Below, piece after piece: positions 1-8,500 of a stretch of 64,000 nt of DNA. The position numbers and the translations under genes are program-made. The DNA comes from Gloeocapsa sp. PCC 7428 (lineage in GTDB: Bacteria; Cyanobacteriota; Cyanobacteriia; Cyanobacteriales; Chroococcidiopsidaceae), in contig NC_019745.1 in assembly GCF_000317555.1 (NCBI RefSeq), positions 2,046,001 through 2,110,000 on the forward strand. The letters are read 5' to 3'. The notes under the pieces are model-generated. The model was not told the origin of the DNA. It searched no databases and saw only the letters and a list, made by a program, of their open reading frames with translations. The first letter of the stretch is position 1; each line of letters starts with the position of its first letter.

Positions 1-87
1 TTAGCTAATGGTTGGGAATTAGCAATTCCAGATTTACCCGAACCTTTACGATTACCGCAGACGATCGAAGCTAAAAGACTAGCTTAA
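1..87 (+). CDS. 3' end of an unidentified protein (partial)
   Basis: Frame 1 is open from the first base of the window to a TAA stop at 85-87 and gives the last 28 residues of a protein whose body lies upstream. The tail is rich in Pro and Leu and ends in EAKRLA. It is too short to place in a family. The downstream ferredoxin-like gene starts 14 bases later with its own Shine-Dalgarno sequence, so the two may be co-transcribed. Confidence 0.55.
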   Translation, partial: LANGWELAIPDLPEPLRLPQTIEAKRLA

Positions 88-101
88 AGGAAGTAGAAAA
101 T

Positions 102-674
102 ATGAGTGACGATCAGCGCGATCGCCTATCACCCTTTCGCCTCGAAGGAGAATTTTTAGGTTTTATCCTTGATGGAGACGGTACACCTAAATACTTGCAA
201 CTCGCCATTGAAACGGGCAACCTCAGAATTAAACTAGGTAAACAGTCGCGTTTTAGAATTGGCTTGAGTTTACAACCCAACGACTGGATCGAAGTTTTTG
301 GCGAAAAGAAGCTGAAATCCAAAACAAGTGAATTACGCTGGAAAGCCGATCGCGTTAATCATCTGACAGCATCAGAGAGTAACAGCGTAGAAAATAAAAT
401 TAAGATTGTTGCTTGTTATAAGTCAGGTTGTCTGAAAAAGGGTGGTAGTAGATTACTGTCGGATTTAGAACGAGTATTGCACGAGCGGGGTTTGAGCAAT
501 CGCGTTGTCATTCAAGCAACCGGCTGTTTAAAACGCTGTTCTCAAGCGCCTAATCTCCTCCTCAAACCTGGTAACGTTCGTTTAAACGGCATGACTCCTG
601 AAGCGATCGTCGTTACGTTACTCGATACAATGAGGACAACCGCAGTTATCCATCAGGCTAGAAGCATTGAGTAA
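102..674 (+). CDS. (2Fe-2S) ferredoxin domain protein with N-terminal extension
   Basis: The C-terminal half (about residues 100-165) is a thioredoxin-fold 2Fe-2S ferredoxin domain. It shows CYKSGC, then about 33 residues later ATGCLKRCSQAPN, which gives the Cys-x4-Cys and Cys-x3-Cys cluster ligands of this family. The first 95 residues are a separate, probably beta-rich domain (EFLGFILDGDGTPKYLQL, then a basic segment with paired Lys residues) that resembles an OB-like nucleic-acid or cofactor domain; this last point is inference. The ATG follows a GGAAG Shine-Dalgarno sequence by eight bases. The protein is probably a soluble electron carrier; its partner is unknown. Confidence 0.8.
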   Translation: MSDDQRDRLSPFRLEGEFLGFILDGDGTPKYLQLAIETGNLRIKLGKQSRFRIGLSLQPNDWIEVFGEKKLKSKTSELRWKADRVNHLTASESNSVENKIKIVACYKSGCLKKGGSRLLSDLERVLHERGLSNRVVIQATGCLKRCSQAPNLLLKPGNVRLNGMTPEAIVVTLLDTMRTTAVIHQARSIE

Positions 675-728
675 GAAGCTTGCGATCGCATTGCGCACAA
701 TTTAATCTAGACGCTGACAAATTTCTAA

Positions 729-800
729 AGCCCGTGGCGAGGATTGAACTCGCGACCTCACCCTTACCAAGGGTGTGCTCTACCACTGAGCTACACGGGC
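729..800 (-). tRNA. tRNA-Thr(GGT)
   Basis: The minus strand folds as a complete cloverleaf. The acceptor stem is GCCCGTG/CACGGGC, the anticodon stem CACCC/GGGTG encloses TTGGTAA with anticodon GGT, and the T arm is GCGAG-TTCAATC-CTCGC. The CCA end is not encoded. It lies 11 bases from tRNA-Tyr on the same strand, so the two are probably one transcript. Confidence 0.96.
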
Positions 801-811
801 AAAAAATGAGG

Positions 812-894
812 TGGGCCGAGCTGGATTTGAACCAGCGTAGGTGTAAACCAGCGGATTTACAGTCCGCCCCCATTAACCACTCGGGCATCGACCC
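812..894 (-). tRNA. tRNA-Tyr(GTA)
   Basis: The minus strand gives an 83-base class II tRNA with a long variable arm. The acceptor stem is GGGTCGA/TCGGCCC with one G-T pair, and the anticodon loop CTGTAAA carries GTA. The T arm is GCTGG-TTCAAAT-CCAGC. The CCA end is not encoded. It lies directly upstream of tRNA-Thr in the direction of transcription. Confidence 0.96.
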
Positions 895-969
895 TTTTAA
901 CCCACGATTTATTATAATAGCGCAAGCTTTTGAAAAGTGGAAGTAGTCTTTTACAATTTTTTGTCTTTA

Positions 970-2787
970 CTAGCTCAAAAGTTCTCCAGTTTCTTGCAGC
1001 GAGTGCAGACGGCGGTAAATACCTTGTTGACGAAGTAATTCATCATGACTGCCAACTTCGACGATTCTACCTTGGTCGAGAACGACAATTTTATCAGCTT
1101 CGCGGACAGTACTGAGACGGTGCGCAATAATGATTGTCGTCCGCGTACCCAGAATTGAGCGCATAGCAAGTTGAATCGAACGTTCCGACTCGTAATCAAG
1201 ACTCGAAGTTGCTTCATCAAAGATCAAAACATCAGGATCGACTAACAGCGATCGCGCAATTCCGAGTCTTTGTCTTTGTCCGCCAGATAAGCGCAAGCCT
1301 CTTTCACCAACTACCGTATTGTACCCTTGCGGCATTTGTTGAATCACTTCATCTAACCTTGCAATTCGGCAAGCTTCCTCAACTTGTGCAAAACTCACGT
1401 GCGGATTACCATAGGTCAGGTTATCAAGCAAAGTGCCATTAAAAACATCAACTTCTTGATGCACAATTGCCAAGCGGCGACGATATCCAGCAATGTCTAA
1501 ATCGCGAATATCTTGACCGTCAATTAGAATCTGACCTTGATCCGGTTCAAAATAGCGAAACAGTAGCTTCACCAAAGTCGATTTACCCGAACCCGATCGC
1601 CCGACAAGCGCCACAGTTTGATACGGTTCAATCAATAAGTTAATATCCTTTAAAACCGGACGATTCGGGTCATAACCAAACGTCAGGTGTGAAAACTCAA
1701 CTTTACCTGTAAATTCATACATCGCTGTATTTGCGGATGTACTCACCAAACTTGCAGCATCTTTCCCCGTCGGTTGCTGCATAAATTCATGAAAGCGCAG
1801 CATTGAAGCATAGCGACGCGCAAAGATCTCTGCTAAGTTGCTGATTGGTTCAAGTTCAGCATACGCCATGCTAGAAATCGTTAAGGTCGTAACAAAGTGT
1901 CCCAGCGAGATTTGTCCGCTTACAGTAGCCGCAAGCGCTAAACCTAATACACCAAAAACACAAAACTGAACTACAGTTCTTTGCCAAGTTGATAACTTGA
2001 TGTAACCCAAGTGAATGCGATAAATGACAACGTTTAATTCGCGATCTAAGCGCTGTCGTTGGCGTTTTAACTCAGCAGCTTCTGTTGCAAAGGCTTTGAC
2101 GGTTTTGATATTGGTAATAATCTCTGACGTGCGGCTTTGCGTATTTTCCATATACCGATCTAGCCGTCGTTCTTGATCCATCAACTGCTTTAAGTCTTTC
2201 AAACTAAAGCTGAGAATAAATACGAAAGATACAAGAAACAACAACGCAATCCGCCACTCAATAAACCAAATAATCAGAAAAATTCCTAAAACGCGGAATA
2301 ACTTAGGAATCAATTGTCCAGCAATTTCTGGATAAGTCCAAGTATGGTTTTCGAGTCCTCGCGCGACGCGTCCTGCAATTCGCCCAGGATTATTTTCGTC
2401 ATAAAATTCTAGTGGTAGCGTGAGGATTTTCTCTAGCGTTTTTTGCGCGTGATCGCGACGGGTACGTAAAGCAATATCCCAGTGAAACCAAAAGCTTAAC
2501 CAAACTTGTAGTGGTGCGCGAACCACAGTCACTAAGAACACTAAACCTAACAGAACCGCCAGCGAAAACAATCGATTGACAGGTGTTTGCGTTAGTTGAG
2601 ATAGCGCAATTACCATGCTTTGTACTATCCCGTCTACAGGTTGATTCGATAGCACATTCAAAATTTGTCCGATCGCATACGGCACAACCAGATCGATAAT
2701 TTCAAATACGCTTGCCGCTGCAATACTCAAAATTGCGATCGCTCTGTAGTTTTTGTAGTATCTGAGGATGTCCCGCAAATCTGCCAT
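970..2787 (-). CDS. ABC transporter, fused permease and ATPase (exporter type)
   Basis: This is a half-transporter of 605 residues. About residues 1-330 are an ABC type-1 transmembrane domain with several hydrophobic helices, and the rest is the nucleotide-binding domain. The ATPase shows Walker A GRSGSGKST near residue 395, the signature LSGGQRQR near 500, Walker B VLIFDEATSSLD near 520, and a switch His in IIAHRLSTV. The order and length match MsbA/LmrA-like exporters, which act as dimers in the inner membrane. The substrate (lipid, peptide or drug) cannot be told from sequence. It stands alone, downstream of no obvious operon partner. Confidence 0.9.
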   Translation of the reverse strand: MADLRDILRYYKNYRAIAILSIAAASVFEIIDLVVPYAIGQILNVLSNQPVDGIVQSMVIALSQLTQTPVNRLFSLAVLLGLVFLVTVVRAPLQVWLSFWFHWDIALRTRRDHAQKTLEKILTLPLEFYDENNPGRIAGRVARGLENHTWTYPEIAGQLIPKLFRVLGIFLIIWFIEWRIALLFLVSFVFILSFSLKDLKQLMDQERRLDRYMENTQSRTSEIITNIKTVKAFATEAAELKRQRQRLDRELNVVIYRIHLGYIKLSTWQRTVVQFCVFGVLGLALAATVSGQISLGHFVTTLTISSMAYAELEPISNLAEIFARRYASMLRFHEFMQQPTGKDAASLVSTSANTAMYEFTGKVEFSHLTFGYDPNRPVLKDINLLIEPYQTVALVGRSGSGKSTLVKLLFRYFEPDQGQILIDGQDIRDLDIAGYRRRLAIVHQEVDVFNGTLLDNLTYGNPHVSFAQVEEACRIARLDEVIQQMPQGYNTVVGERGLRLSGGQRQRLGIARSLLVDPDVLIFDEATSSLDYESERSIQLAMRSILGTRTTIIIAHRLSTVREADKIVVLDQGRIVEVGSHDELLRQQGIYRRLHSLQETGELLS

Positions 2788-2898
2788 ATTGCTGTCCCGA
2801 TTTCTGCATCGCTGCGATCGCAGCTTATATTACATAATAATACAAATACTACAAAAAAGCTGCGCGACTTCCTTTATAGATAGAACAAACTCATCGTG

Positions 2899-2952
2899 TA
2901 AAAACCTGTGAAGACAGGTTTTGTCTATGTAGCTGCGGTTTCAACCGCTGGC
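2899..2952 (+). repeat. double-hairpin dispersed repeat, copy 1
   Basis: Two perfect hairpins are joined by a short linker. Hairpin 1 has a 9-bp stem AAAACCTGT/ACAGGTTTT (2901-2909, 2914-2922) with loop GAAG. The linker is GTCTATGTAGC (2923-2933). Hairpin 2 is GCGGTT-TC-AACCGC (2935-2948), followed by TGGC. The same layout with different but still pairing stems recurs at 13250-13299. The element overlaps the 3' end of the DUF6816 gene and supplies its stop codon. Confidence 0.8.
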
Positions 2953-3725
2953 TTTCGTGTTTTTGGCGGATCAACACGAGAAAATTCTAATCGATAGCGA
3001 TACAGCGCGACAGGTCGAGAAGCCGCCGCAAAGTAATCTGGATCTTGAGGCGATAAATAAACCGCAGTCACTTGGTCAGCTATAATTGTAGGCTCAGATT
3101 GTGGAAGATAGTGATAAGCAGTTGTCGATTCAACTTCGTTGAAATAGGGACGCGAATCTTTACTACGAAAGAACTGCTGAAACACCTCGGTTGTGATAAA
3201 TTGATTTTCTCCTAGCGTTTCTGTAGCACGACCTGAGACAATCGAAACCAACTGGCGATCGCCTTTAAGTAAAGTAATCTGACGATTCGGAGACTGAGGA
3301 TCGACTTTTAGTGCGATCGCTACATCACCTAAATAAGCTTTTGCCAAACTTAACCCATTAAAAGCGCGATCCGCAACCACCGCCGAGCGCACCGTAGTAG
3401 GAGCAAACGCCTGCGATTGAAACAATTTCTTTTCCTCAAACCGCACAGGAAAACGAATCGGCTGCTGTAAATTTTGACGATTACTCTCAAACCCAGGAGT
3501 TACAATCTCAGGCGCTAACGGTGCAACCGCATCAATCAGCGTACTTGTCACATTCCAACTACCAGCCATCCAATCAGGATAAACTAAATCCCCCTGCGCC
3601 ACCTGCACAACAAGTTTATTCCAATGCGGAAAACTTGCCAATCGATCAGCTAACTGCCCAGCCACCGCCTCGTTACCGCTCAAAAACAAAGCAATAACAA
3701 GACACAACCCCCAAAAAACCCTCAT
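2925..3725 (-). CDS. DUF6816-like exported protein
   Basis: A hydrophobic N-terminus (RVFWGLCLVIALFLSGNEAVA) looks like a cleavable signal peptide, so the protein should reach the periplasm or thylakoid lumen. Two stretches, VYPDWMAGSWNVTSTL and VYLSPQDPDYFAAASRPV, match what I recall of the DUF6816 family shared by cyanobacteria and chloroplasts; its function is unknown. I start at the ATG at 3725; a TTG 30 bases upstream is possible but would precede the signal peptide. The last residues (about PAVETAAT) and the TAG stop are encoded by a dispersed repeat, so the original C-terminus was probably different. It begins 36 bases after the ChuX-like gene and is likely co-transcribed. Confidence 0.75.
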   Translation of the reverse strand: MRVFWGLCLVIALFLSGNEAVAGQLADRLASFPHWNKLVVQVAQGDLVYPDWMAGSWNVTSTLIDAVAPLAPEIVTPGFESNRQNLQQPIRFPVRFEEKKLFQSQAFAPTTVRSAVVADRAFNGLSLAKAYLGDVAIALKVDPQSPNRQITLLKGDRQLVSIVSGRATETLGENQFITTEVFQQFFRSKDSRPYFNEVESTTAYHYLPQSEPTIIADQVTAVYLSPQDPDYFAAASRPVALYRYRLEFSRVDPPKTRKPAVETAAT

Positions 3726-3761
3726 CTCTAAAATCTTTGTGCCAAAGTGGTTCAATTCCCA

Positions 3762-4169
3762 TCACAAACTCTCCACCAAAGCCGGTTCCCAAACTTCACC
3801 GTATTGTTCGCGCAAAGTTTGCCAAGCCTCAACCTGACCTGGTTCATACTCTCCAGGTTTACCCCATTGCAAAAACGCACTCAGCGCAGGCTTTCCCTCT
3901 TTATCCAAAAACCGAATGGCGTACGTCGTAAAATTACCGCGTTTCGCTTCACCCGTTTCAAACTTCACCTGCTGAATTTCATCCATGTTGAGATGAAACT
4001 CAAAACCCTCGGTATGCATATTCGCATATTTTCCTTTCGGCAACTCGGCATAAAATATCTTCTCCAGCTTGCCACGTGCTTCTAAAACCGCCGCACTACT
4101 CGTCACAATTAAACGCAGGGTAGAGAGTGACTCACAAGCTTCGAGAAATTCTTTTAATGTCGCACTCAT
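3762..4169 (-). CDS. ChuX/HutX-like small protein
   Basis: This 135-residue soluble protein has no signal peptide. It resembles the short cyanobacterial members annotated as ChuX/HutX heme-utilisation-like proteins (segments GFEFHLNMDEIQQVKFE and FLQWGKPGEYEPGQVEAW). Known ChuX/HutX proteins bind heme in the cytoplasm, but no diagnostic ligand can be confirmed here, so a heme role is inference. It lies between phoH and the DUF6816 gene on the same strand. The 40-base gap to phoH is almost filled by heptameric repeats. Confidence 0.65.
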   Translation of the reverse strand: MSATLKEFLEACESLSTLRLIVTSSAAVLEARGKLEKIFYAELPKGKYANMHTEGFEFHLNMDEIQQVKFETGEAKRGNFTTYAIRFLDKEGKPALSAFLQWGKPGEYEPGQVEAWQTLREQYGEVWEPALVESL

Positions 4170-4174
4170 AAGAA

Positions 4175-4209
4175 ATTGGTAATGGGTAATGGGTAACTGG
4201 TGATAGGGA
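4175..4209. repeat. heptameric STRR array (ATTGGTA/ATGGGTA)
   Basis: Five 7-bp units run in register: ATTGGTA, ATGGGTA, ATGGGTA, ACTGGTG, ATAGGGA. This is the style of the short tandemly repeated repetitive (STRR) sequences of cyanobacteria. The array fills the spacer between the ChuX-like gene and the stop codon of phoH. Confidence 0.8.
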
Positions 4210-4210
4210 C

Positions 4211-5164
4211 TTATTTTTCGTAGTGTTCGTAAGCTTCGACGATTCTTTGAACGAGAGGATGGCGCACAACGTCTTTTTGCGAAAATTCGCAGAAGCCAAT
4301 ACCTTCGACATGGCGTAAGATATTGAGCGCGACAGCTAATCCTGACTCTTGGTGTCCAGGTAAGTCAGTTTGCGTCATATCTCCCGTTACGACCATACGC
4401 GAACGAAAACCAAGGCGCGTTAGCACCATTTTCATCTGCGCTGGTGTCGTATTTTGAGCTTCGTCAACAATCACAAAAGCTTTATTTAAGGTACGCCCGC
4501 GCATATAAGCTAAGGGAGCAACTTCAATCACGCCGCGTTCCATCAAGCTGGGCATTTTTTCAGGGTCGATAAATTCATGCAACGCATCGTAAAGCGGACG
4601 CAGGAAAGGATTTACTTTTTGTTGCAAGTCTCCTGGTAAAAAGCCGAGTTTTTCACCTGCTTCGACGGCTGGACGCGTGAGGATAAGCCTTTCGTACTGA
4701 TTTGCTAAGAGTGCTTGCGCCGCAATTACAACTGCGAGAAACGTTTTACCTGTACCAGCAGGTCCTGTACAAAAAGTCAAGTCATTTTTATGAATTGCCT
4801 GGATGTACTGTCGCTGTTTGAAGGTTTTCGCACGAACTTCTTCTCCCTGGCGGGTTCGCGCTAGAACACTGCGCTGTAAGTCTTGCAGGTCATTTTCGCG
4901 ATGCGTATCTAAGGCTTGACGGGCGGTAAGAATGTCAGCTAATGCTATGCTGTTGCCTTTGAGCCATAGATCGGATAGCGATCGCACTAATGTTTGGGCA
5001 AGTTCGATTTGCTTTTCGGTTCCAGAAATATGAAGTTCTTGCCCGCGCAGTACAATATTTGCGCCAGTTTGTCGCGATAGAGTTTTTAGGTTTTCTTCAT
5101 GCTCTCCAGAAAGCGCGATCGCACTTTCTTTACTCGGCAGCTGAATCGTTGATGCCTCTGCCAT
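4211..5164 (-). CDS. PhoH family ATPase
   Basis: A P-loop ATPase of 317 residues with Walker A GPAGTGKTFLAVV near residue 133 and Walker B AFVIVDEAQNTTPAQMK near 225, the standard PhoH/PhoL pattern. The N-terminal 100 residues include an RNA-binding-like segment (ETGANIVLRGQELHI style) that resembles a KH fold. PhoH proteins are linked to RNA metabolism, for example PhoH2 RNA helicases and YbeZ with YbeY. Its position after rpsP and the KH-domain gene fits that. Transcription from the rpsP promoter is likely, with a 99-base gap. Confidence 0.92.
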   Translation of the reverse strand: MAEASTIQLPSKESAIALSGEHEENLKTLSRQTGANIVLRGQELHISGTEKQIELAQTLVRSLSDLWLKGNSIALADILTARQALDTHRENDLQDLQRSVLARTRQGEEVRAKTFKQRQYIQAIHKNDLTFCTGPAGTGKTFLAVVIAAQALLANQYERLILTRPAVEAGEKLGFLPGDLQQKVNPFLRPLYDALHEFIDPEKMPSLMERGVIEVAPLAYMRGRTLNKAFVIVDEAQNTTPAQMKMVLTRLGFRSRMVVTGDMTQTDLPGHQESGLAVALNILRHVEGIGFCEFSQKDVVRHPLVQRIVEAYEHYEK

Positions 5165-5263
5165 AAAATCTTTTAAGTCTTGATGTAAGATTGATAATTA
5201 AATTTCAGGGGTTAGTCCGAGCAACTGAACCAACCCCTAATTTGTAACTTCGTGCTGCTGTCA

Positions 5264-5671
5264 TCAATTAACGCTCGATCGCGATCGCTGTCTAACGTTA
5301 GGCTTAGTTGTTCTGCGCTTTTCTGGAGATGAGGTCGCATCGACTCGTTCTTTAGTTACAACAGCTGGTACATCGCGTTCTTGAGCTTCTCCACCATAGA
5401 TGTCTAGGTAAACTGATTGCTCTGCTATTGCGCCGGCTGCTGCGATCGCAGTTCTAATCGCCTGAATATTTCGCCCGCCTCGACCGTATACTCTGCCTTT
5501 ATCATCGCCTTCAAAGGCTACGCGTATCCAAACCTTGTTAGTACTACGAGACACTTCACAGTCTACGCTTAAGGAGTTGGGATTTTCTAAAAATGGCTGA
5601 ATTAGAAACTTAACTAATTCAGTATATTTGGGGCTACTGGTTTGCTGAGGCACTGACTTGTTCAAAGACAT
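5264..5671 (-). CDS. khpA: KH-domain RNA-binding protein (KhpA-like)
   Basis: The protein carries a single KH domain with the GxxG-type loop in [15 protein letters not shown] (about residues 65-80), followed by a basic tail ending in RQRSRSSVN. KhpA-type proteins bind RNA and often follow rpsP in bacterial genomes, as here. I start at the ATG at 5671 (MSLNKS), because the longer frame begins with TTG at 5683. The first codons overlap the end of rpsP by 38 bases, which suggests translational coupling. The tail is longer than in the minimal 75-residue KhpA proteins. Confidence 0.85.
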   Translation of the reverse strand: MSLNKSVPQQTSSPKYTELVKFLIQPFLENPNSLSVDCEVSRSTNKVWIRVAFEGDDKGRVYGRGGRNIQAIRTAIAAAGAIAEQSVYLDIYGGEAQERDVPAVVTKERVDATSSPEKRRTTKPNVRQRSRSSVN

Positions 5672-5894
5672 TTGCTTTTTCAAGGATGCGACGCACGGTA
5701 TCGGTGGGTTGAGCGCCCTGTTGAAGTCTTTTCACGATTCCTGGAACATCCAACCGTGTTTCATCGGTTCTTGGATTATAGAATCCCAATTCTTCTAAGG
5801 GGCGACCGTCACGACGAGAGCGGCTATTGATAACAACAATCCGGTAACTCGCTTCCCGTTTTTTACCGAATCTCTTTAATCGCAGTTTGATCAT
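5634..5894 (-). CDS. rpsP: 30S ribosomal protein S16
   Basis: The 86-residue sequence begins [20 protein letters not shown] and contains the [14 protein letters not shown] motif, both diagnostic of S16. Length is normal for bacteria and plastids. It is the first gene of the minus-strand series rpsP, khpA, phoH. The C-terminus overlaps the khpA start. The 258-base upstream spacer should hold the promoter, but I see no ribosomal-protein leader structure there. Confidence 0.97.
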   Translation of the reverse strand: MIKLRLKRFGKKREASYRIVVINSRSRRDGRPLEELGFYNPRTDETRLDVPGIVKRLQQGAQPTDTVRRILEKANVFEQVSASANQ

Positions 5895-6044
5895 GTTAGA
5901 AATTAATTTCTCCTGTTTCTAGAAATCAGCTACCAGTTTGTACTTTATGATTGACTGAATAAATTATAATACCACTTTCTCTACTTCAGCTTCAAGCAGA
6001 TAACAATAATAAGGGTTAGACAGTGCCTCACCTCTTAATAACTC

Positions 6045-6091
6045 ATCACTCGTCTTTCCCTAACCTCTGACCTCTGACCTTTGATCCCTAT
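6045..6091. repeat. STRR-like TGACCTC heptamers
   Basis: The run CTCTGACCTCTGACCTTTGA and its flanks are 7-bp units related to TGACCTC. Similar units recur at 8459-8475, 26810-26832, 53433-53460 and 55100-55130. It lies between rpsP and the divergent chorismate lyase gene, within their shared upstream spacer. Confidence 0.6.
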
Positions 6092-6152
6092 CGATAGCGC
6101 AGCAGAATTGTTTATAATCTGATGCATAGGGTATGAAGTTTTGTAAAAAAAA

Positions 6153-6770
6153 TTGACTGCAACTTATAGATCAGCCGACAACGTAAGCGCGACAACTTGG
6201 CACCGTCTAGCACCACTGTGGCAAGGAGGAGAAGAATTTGTACAGCAAGGCTTACCGCATACTCAGCTAGCGCCTGCTTGGCAGTTGCTGTTGTTGGGGG
6301 ATGGTTCTCCGACAAGACACTTGCAACTCTTAACAGGGGAACCGACCGAAGTTGACGTGATCGATATGTCTGCGATTGGCATGAACTTGGATGGCGCACC
6401 AGCGCAAATTCAAGCTGTTCCAGGACCGCGTTTGCGGCGTCAGGTATGGCTGCGTACTGCTTCGGGACAAAGACTAGCGTATGCGACTTCTTGGTGGGAA
6501 GCAAGTCATGTAGATGAGTATTTACAAAATCGCAATTTACCCATCTGGGCTAGTTTAACTCGCCTGCGTACAGAGTTGTATCGCGATGTCCAAGGACTTT
6601 ACTACGGTCACTCAGAAGCTTTAGAGTCGGCTTTTTCTGAATCGGGTCCATTTTGGGGTCGCCATTACCTATTTTGGCATCACGGGCAGCCGCTAACGCT
6701 CATTTACGAGGTTTTCTCACCTTACCTAACAAAATATCTCGGCGCAACGCATTTGGATTGTGGCGAATAA
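6153..6770 (+). CDS. chorismate lyase, cyanobacterial type
   Basis: The 205-residue protein resembles the cyanobacterial chorismate pyruvate-lyases (DUF98/UbiC-like, Synechocystis Sll1797 type) that make 4-hydroxybenzoate for plastoquinone. Recognisable parts are RRQVWLRTASGQRLAYATSWW in the middle and the C-terminal FWGRHYLFWHHGQPLTLIYEVFSP. The start is a TTG at 6153; there is no upstream ATG in frame. It is a single gene, divergent from rpsP and convergent with purF. Confidence 0.8.
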   Translation: MTATYRSADNVSATTWHRLAPLWQGGEEFVQQGLPHTQLAPAWQLLLLGDGSPTRHLQLLTGEPTEVDVIDMSAIGMNLDGAPAQIQAVPGPRLRRQVWLRTASGQRLAYATSWWEASHVDEYLQNRNLPIWASLTRLRTELYRDVQGLYYGHSEALESAFSESGPFWGRHYLFWHHGQPLTLIYEVFSPYLTKYLGATHLDCGE

Positions 6771-6831
6771 AGTTACGATTTGATAAACAAGGCTACTGAT
6801 TTCTGTAATATCAGCAGCCAAAGGAATCAGG

Positions 6832-8319
6832 TTAAACAACAACTTTTTCGAGCATAAGTTTAGAACGCTTGACGATCTCAGGAACGGGAATCGGATATTC
6901 ACCGTTGAAGCAAGCTGTACAAAAAGTATTTGTATCTTCTTGAGTTGCTTTGAGCATTCCCGCTTGTGTGAGATATGCTAAAGAATCGACTTCGATTTGT
7001 GCGGCAATTTCGGCAACAGATTTAGTTGCAGCAATCAATTGGTCTTGACTATCTGTGTCAATGCCATAAAAACAAGGATGCGTCACAGGCGGTGAAGAGA
7101 CGCGCATATGCACTTCAATCGCCCCTGCATCGCGGAGTGTGCGGACAAGTTTGCGGCTTGTTGTCCCGCGAACAATTGAGTCGTCTACAATCACAATTTT
7201 TTTGCCTGCGAGGACATCTTTGAGAGGATTGAGTTTCATCCGCAAGCCTGATTCGCGCATCGTCTGCGTTGGTTGAATAAAGGTGCGTCCAACGTAACGG
7301 TTTTTAATTAGCCCCTCAGCGTAAGGAATTCCCGATGCTTGGGCAAAACCAATTGCCGCCGGAATACCTGAATCGGGAACACCAATCACAATATCCGCCT
7401 CTACCGGAGATTCTTGCGCGAGTTGACGTCCAAGACGGAGGCGATAGGTATATAAACTCTCGTTGTGCATCACGCTATCCGGTCGCGCAAAGTAAATCAT
7501 CTCAAAAACACACAACTTACGCTGTGGCTGTTGCGCCCAGTGAAACGACGCAAGTCCTGCTTCGGTAATCCAGACTAACTCCCCTGGTTCGACATCGCGG
7601 AGATAATCTGCTCCAATAATATCTAAACCACACGTTTCGGAAGCTAATACGTAGCGTTGCGGATTGTCAGGAAGAGTCCCAATCACGAGAGGGCGAATTC
7701 CATTGGGATCGCGCGCACCCATCACACCCGCTGGAGTACCGATGACTAAGCTAAATGCGCCTTGACAGCGTTGAAAAGCTGCGATCGCACCCTCTAACCA
7801 GGCTTTACCACTGTTGACTTCATCGGCGATCGCTAATGCAATTAATTCTGAATCTGTTGTGGTAACTAAGTTACAGTGTGCTTTTTGTAGTTCTTCGCGC
7901 AGTTGCACCGTATTGACTAAATTGCCATTATGTGCTAGAGCAAGTGAACCTAAACGCGTGGGGACGACAGCAGGCTGGGCGTTAACAACGCGACTCGATC
8001 CTGTGGTGGAATAGCGGGTATGTCCTACGGCAATATCACCAGGTAATTCTTGTAAAATTGATTCGTTAAAGACTTGGGAAACTAATCCCATTTCTTTATG
8101 CAAGTAAACTTTATCCCCGACAAAGGTCGCAATCCCTGCTGATTCTTGACCGCGATGCTGGAGCGCATACAAACCAAAGTAAGTGAGTTTGGCAACATCT
8201 TCCCCTGGTGCATAGACACCAAAAACGCCACAGGCTTCTTCAGGTTTATCAGGACGCGCTACGCCATCGATATCTACTGCTTCGGCGTTGGGCAATAAAT
8301 GGGAATGGTTGGGAATCAT
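6832..8319 (-). CDS. purF: amidophosphoribosyltransferase
   Basis: This is the first enzyme of purine synthesis, converting PRPP and glutamine to phosphoribosylamine. The N-terminal class II glutaminase has its nucleophile Cys30 in EEACGVFG after a short propeptide, followed by LQHRGQESAGIA. The phosphoribosyltransferase half has the PRPP loop KIVIVDDSIVRGTT. The length of 495 residues is usual. It follows purL on the same strand after 181 bases, an arrangement common in cyanobacteria. Confidence 0.97.
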   Translation of the reverse strand: MIPNHSHLLPNAEAVDIDGVARPDKPEEACGVFGVYAPGEDVAKLTYFGLYALQHRGQESAGIATFVGDKVYLHKEMGLVSQVFNESILQELPGDIAVGHTRYSTTGSSRVVNAQPAVVPTRLGSLALAHNGNLVNTVQLREELQKAHCNLVTTTDSELIALAIADEVNSGKAWLEGAIAAFQRCQGAFSLVIGTPAGVMGARDPNGIRPLVIGTLPDNPQRYVLASETCGLDIIGADYLRDVEPGELVWITEAGLASFHWAQQPQRKLCVFEMIYFARPDSVMHNESLYTYRLRLGRQLAQESPVEADIVIGVPDSGIPAAIGFAQASGIPYAEGLIKNRYVGRTFIQPTQTMRESGLRMKLNPLKDVLAGKKIVIVDDSIVRGTTSRKLVRTLRDAGAIEVHMRVSSPPVTHPCFYGIDTDSQDQLIAATKSVAEIAAQIEVDSLAYLTQAGMLKATQEDTNTFCTACFNGEYPIPVPEIVKRSKLMLEKVVV

Positions 8320-8500
8320 GCTGCTGCTTTGCTCCTGAGCGGGGTGTTGGTTCAGTAAAGTTGGTCTCTAGCTGAAATTTCAGAATGTTTAACCGAGCTT
8401 AATAAATCGTTAACTATTCCTCTTACCACAGTAGCGTAAGAATGCTTATTGTAGAAGAGGTCAGGGGTCAGGGTTATTTTTGAAACTCCTCAAACTTGAG

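Noticed and set aside
658-946. Frames on both strands across 658-946
   Set aside because: They run through tRNA-Thr and tRNA-Tyr and are chance translations of the tRNA genes.
6112-6504. 130-codon minus-strand frame
   Set aside because: Antisense to chorismate lyase; the sense product has conserved segments and the antisense does not.
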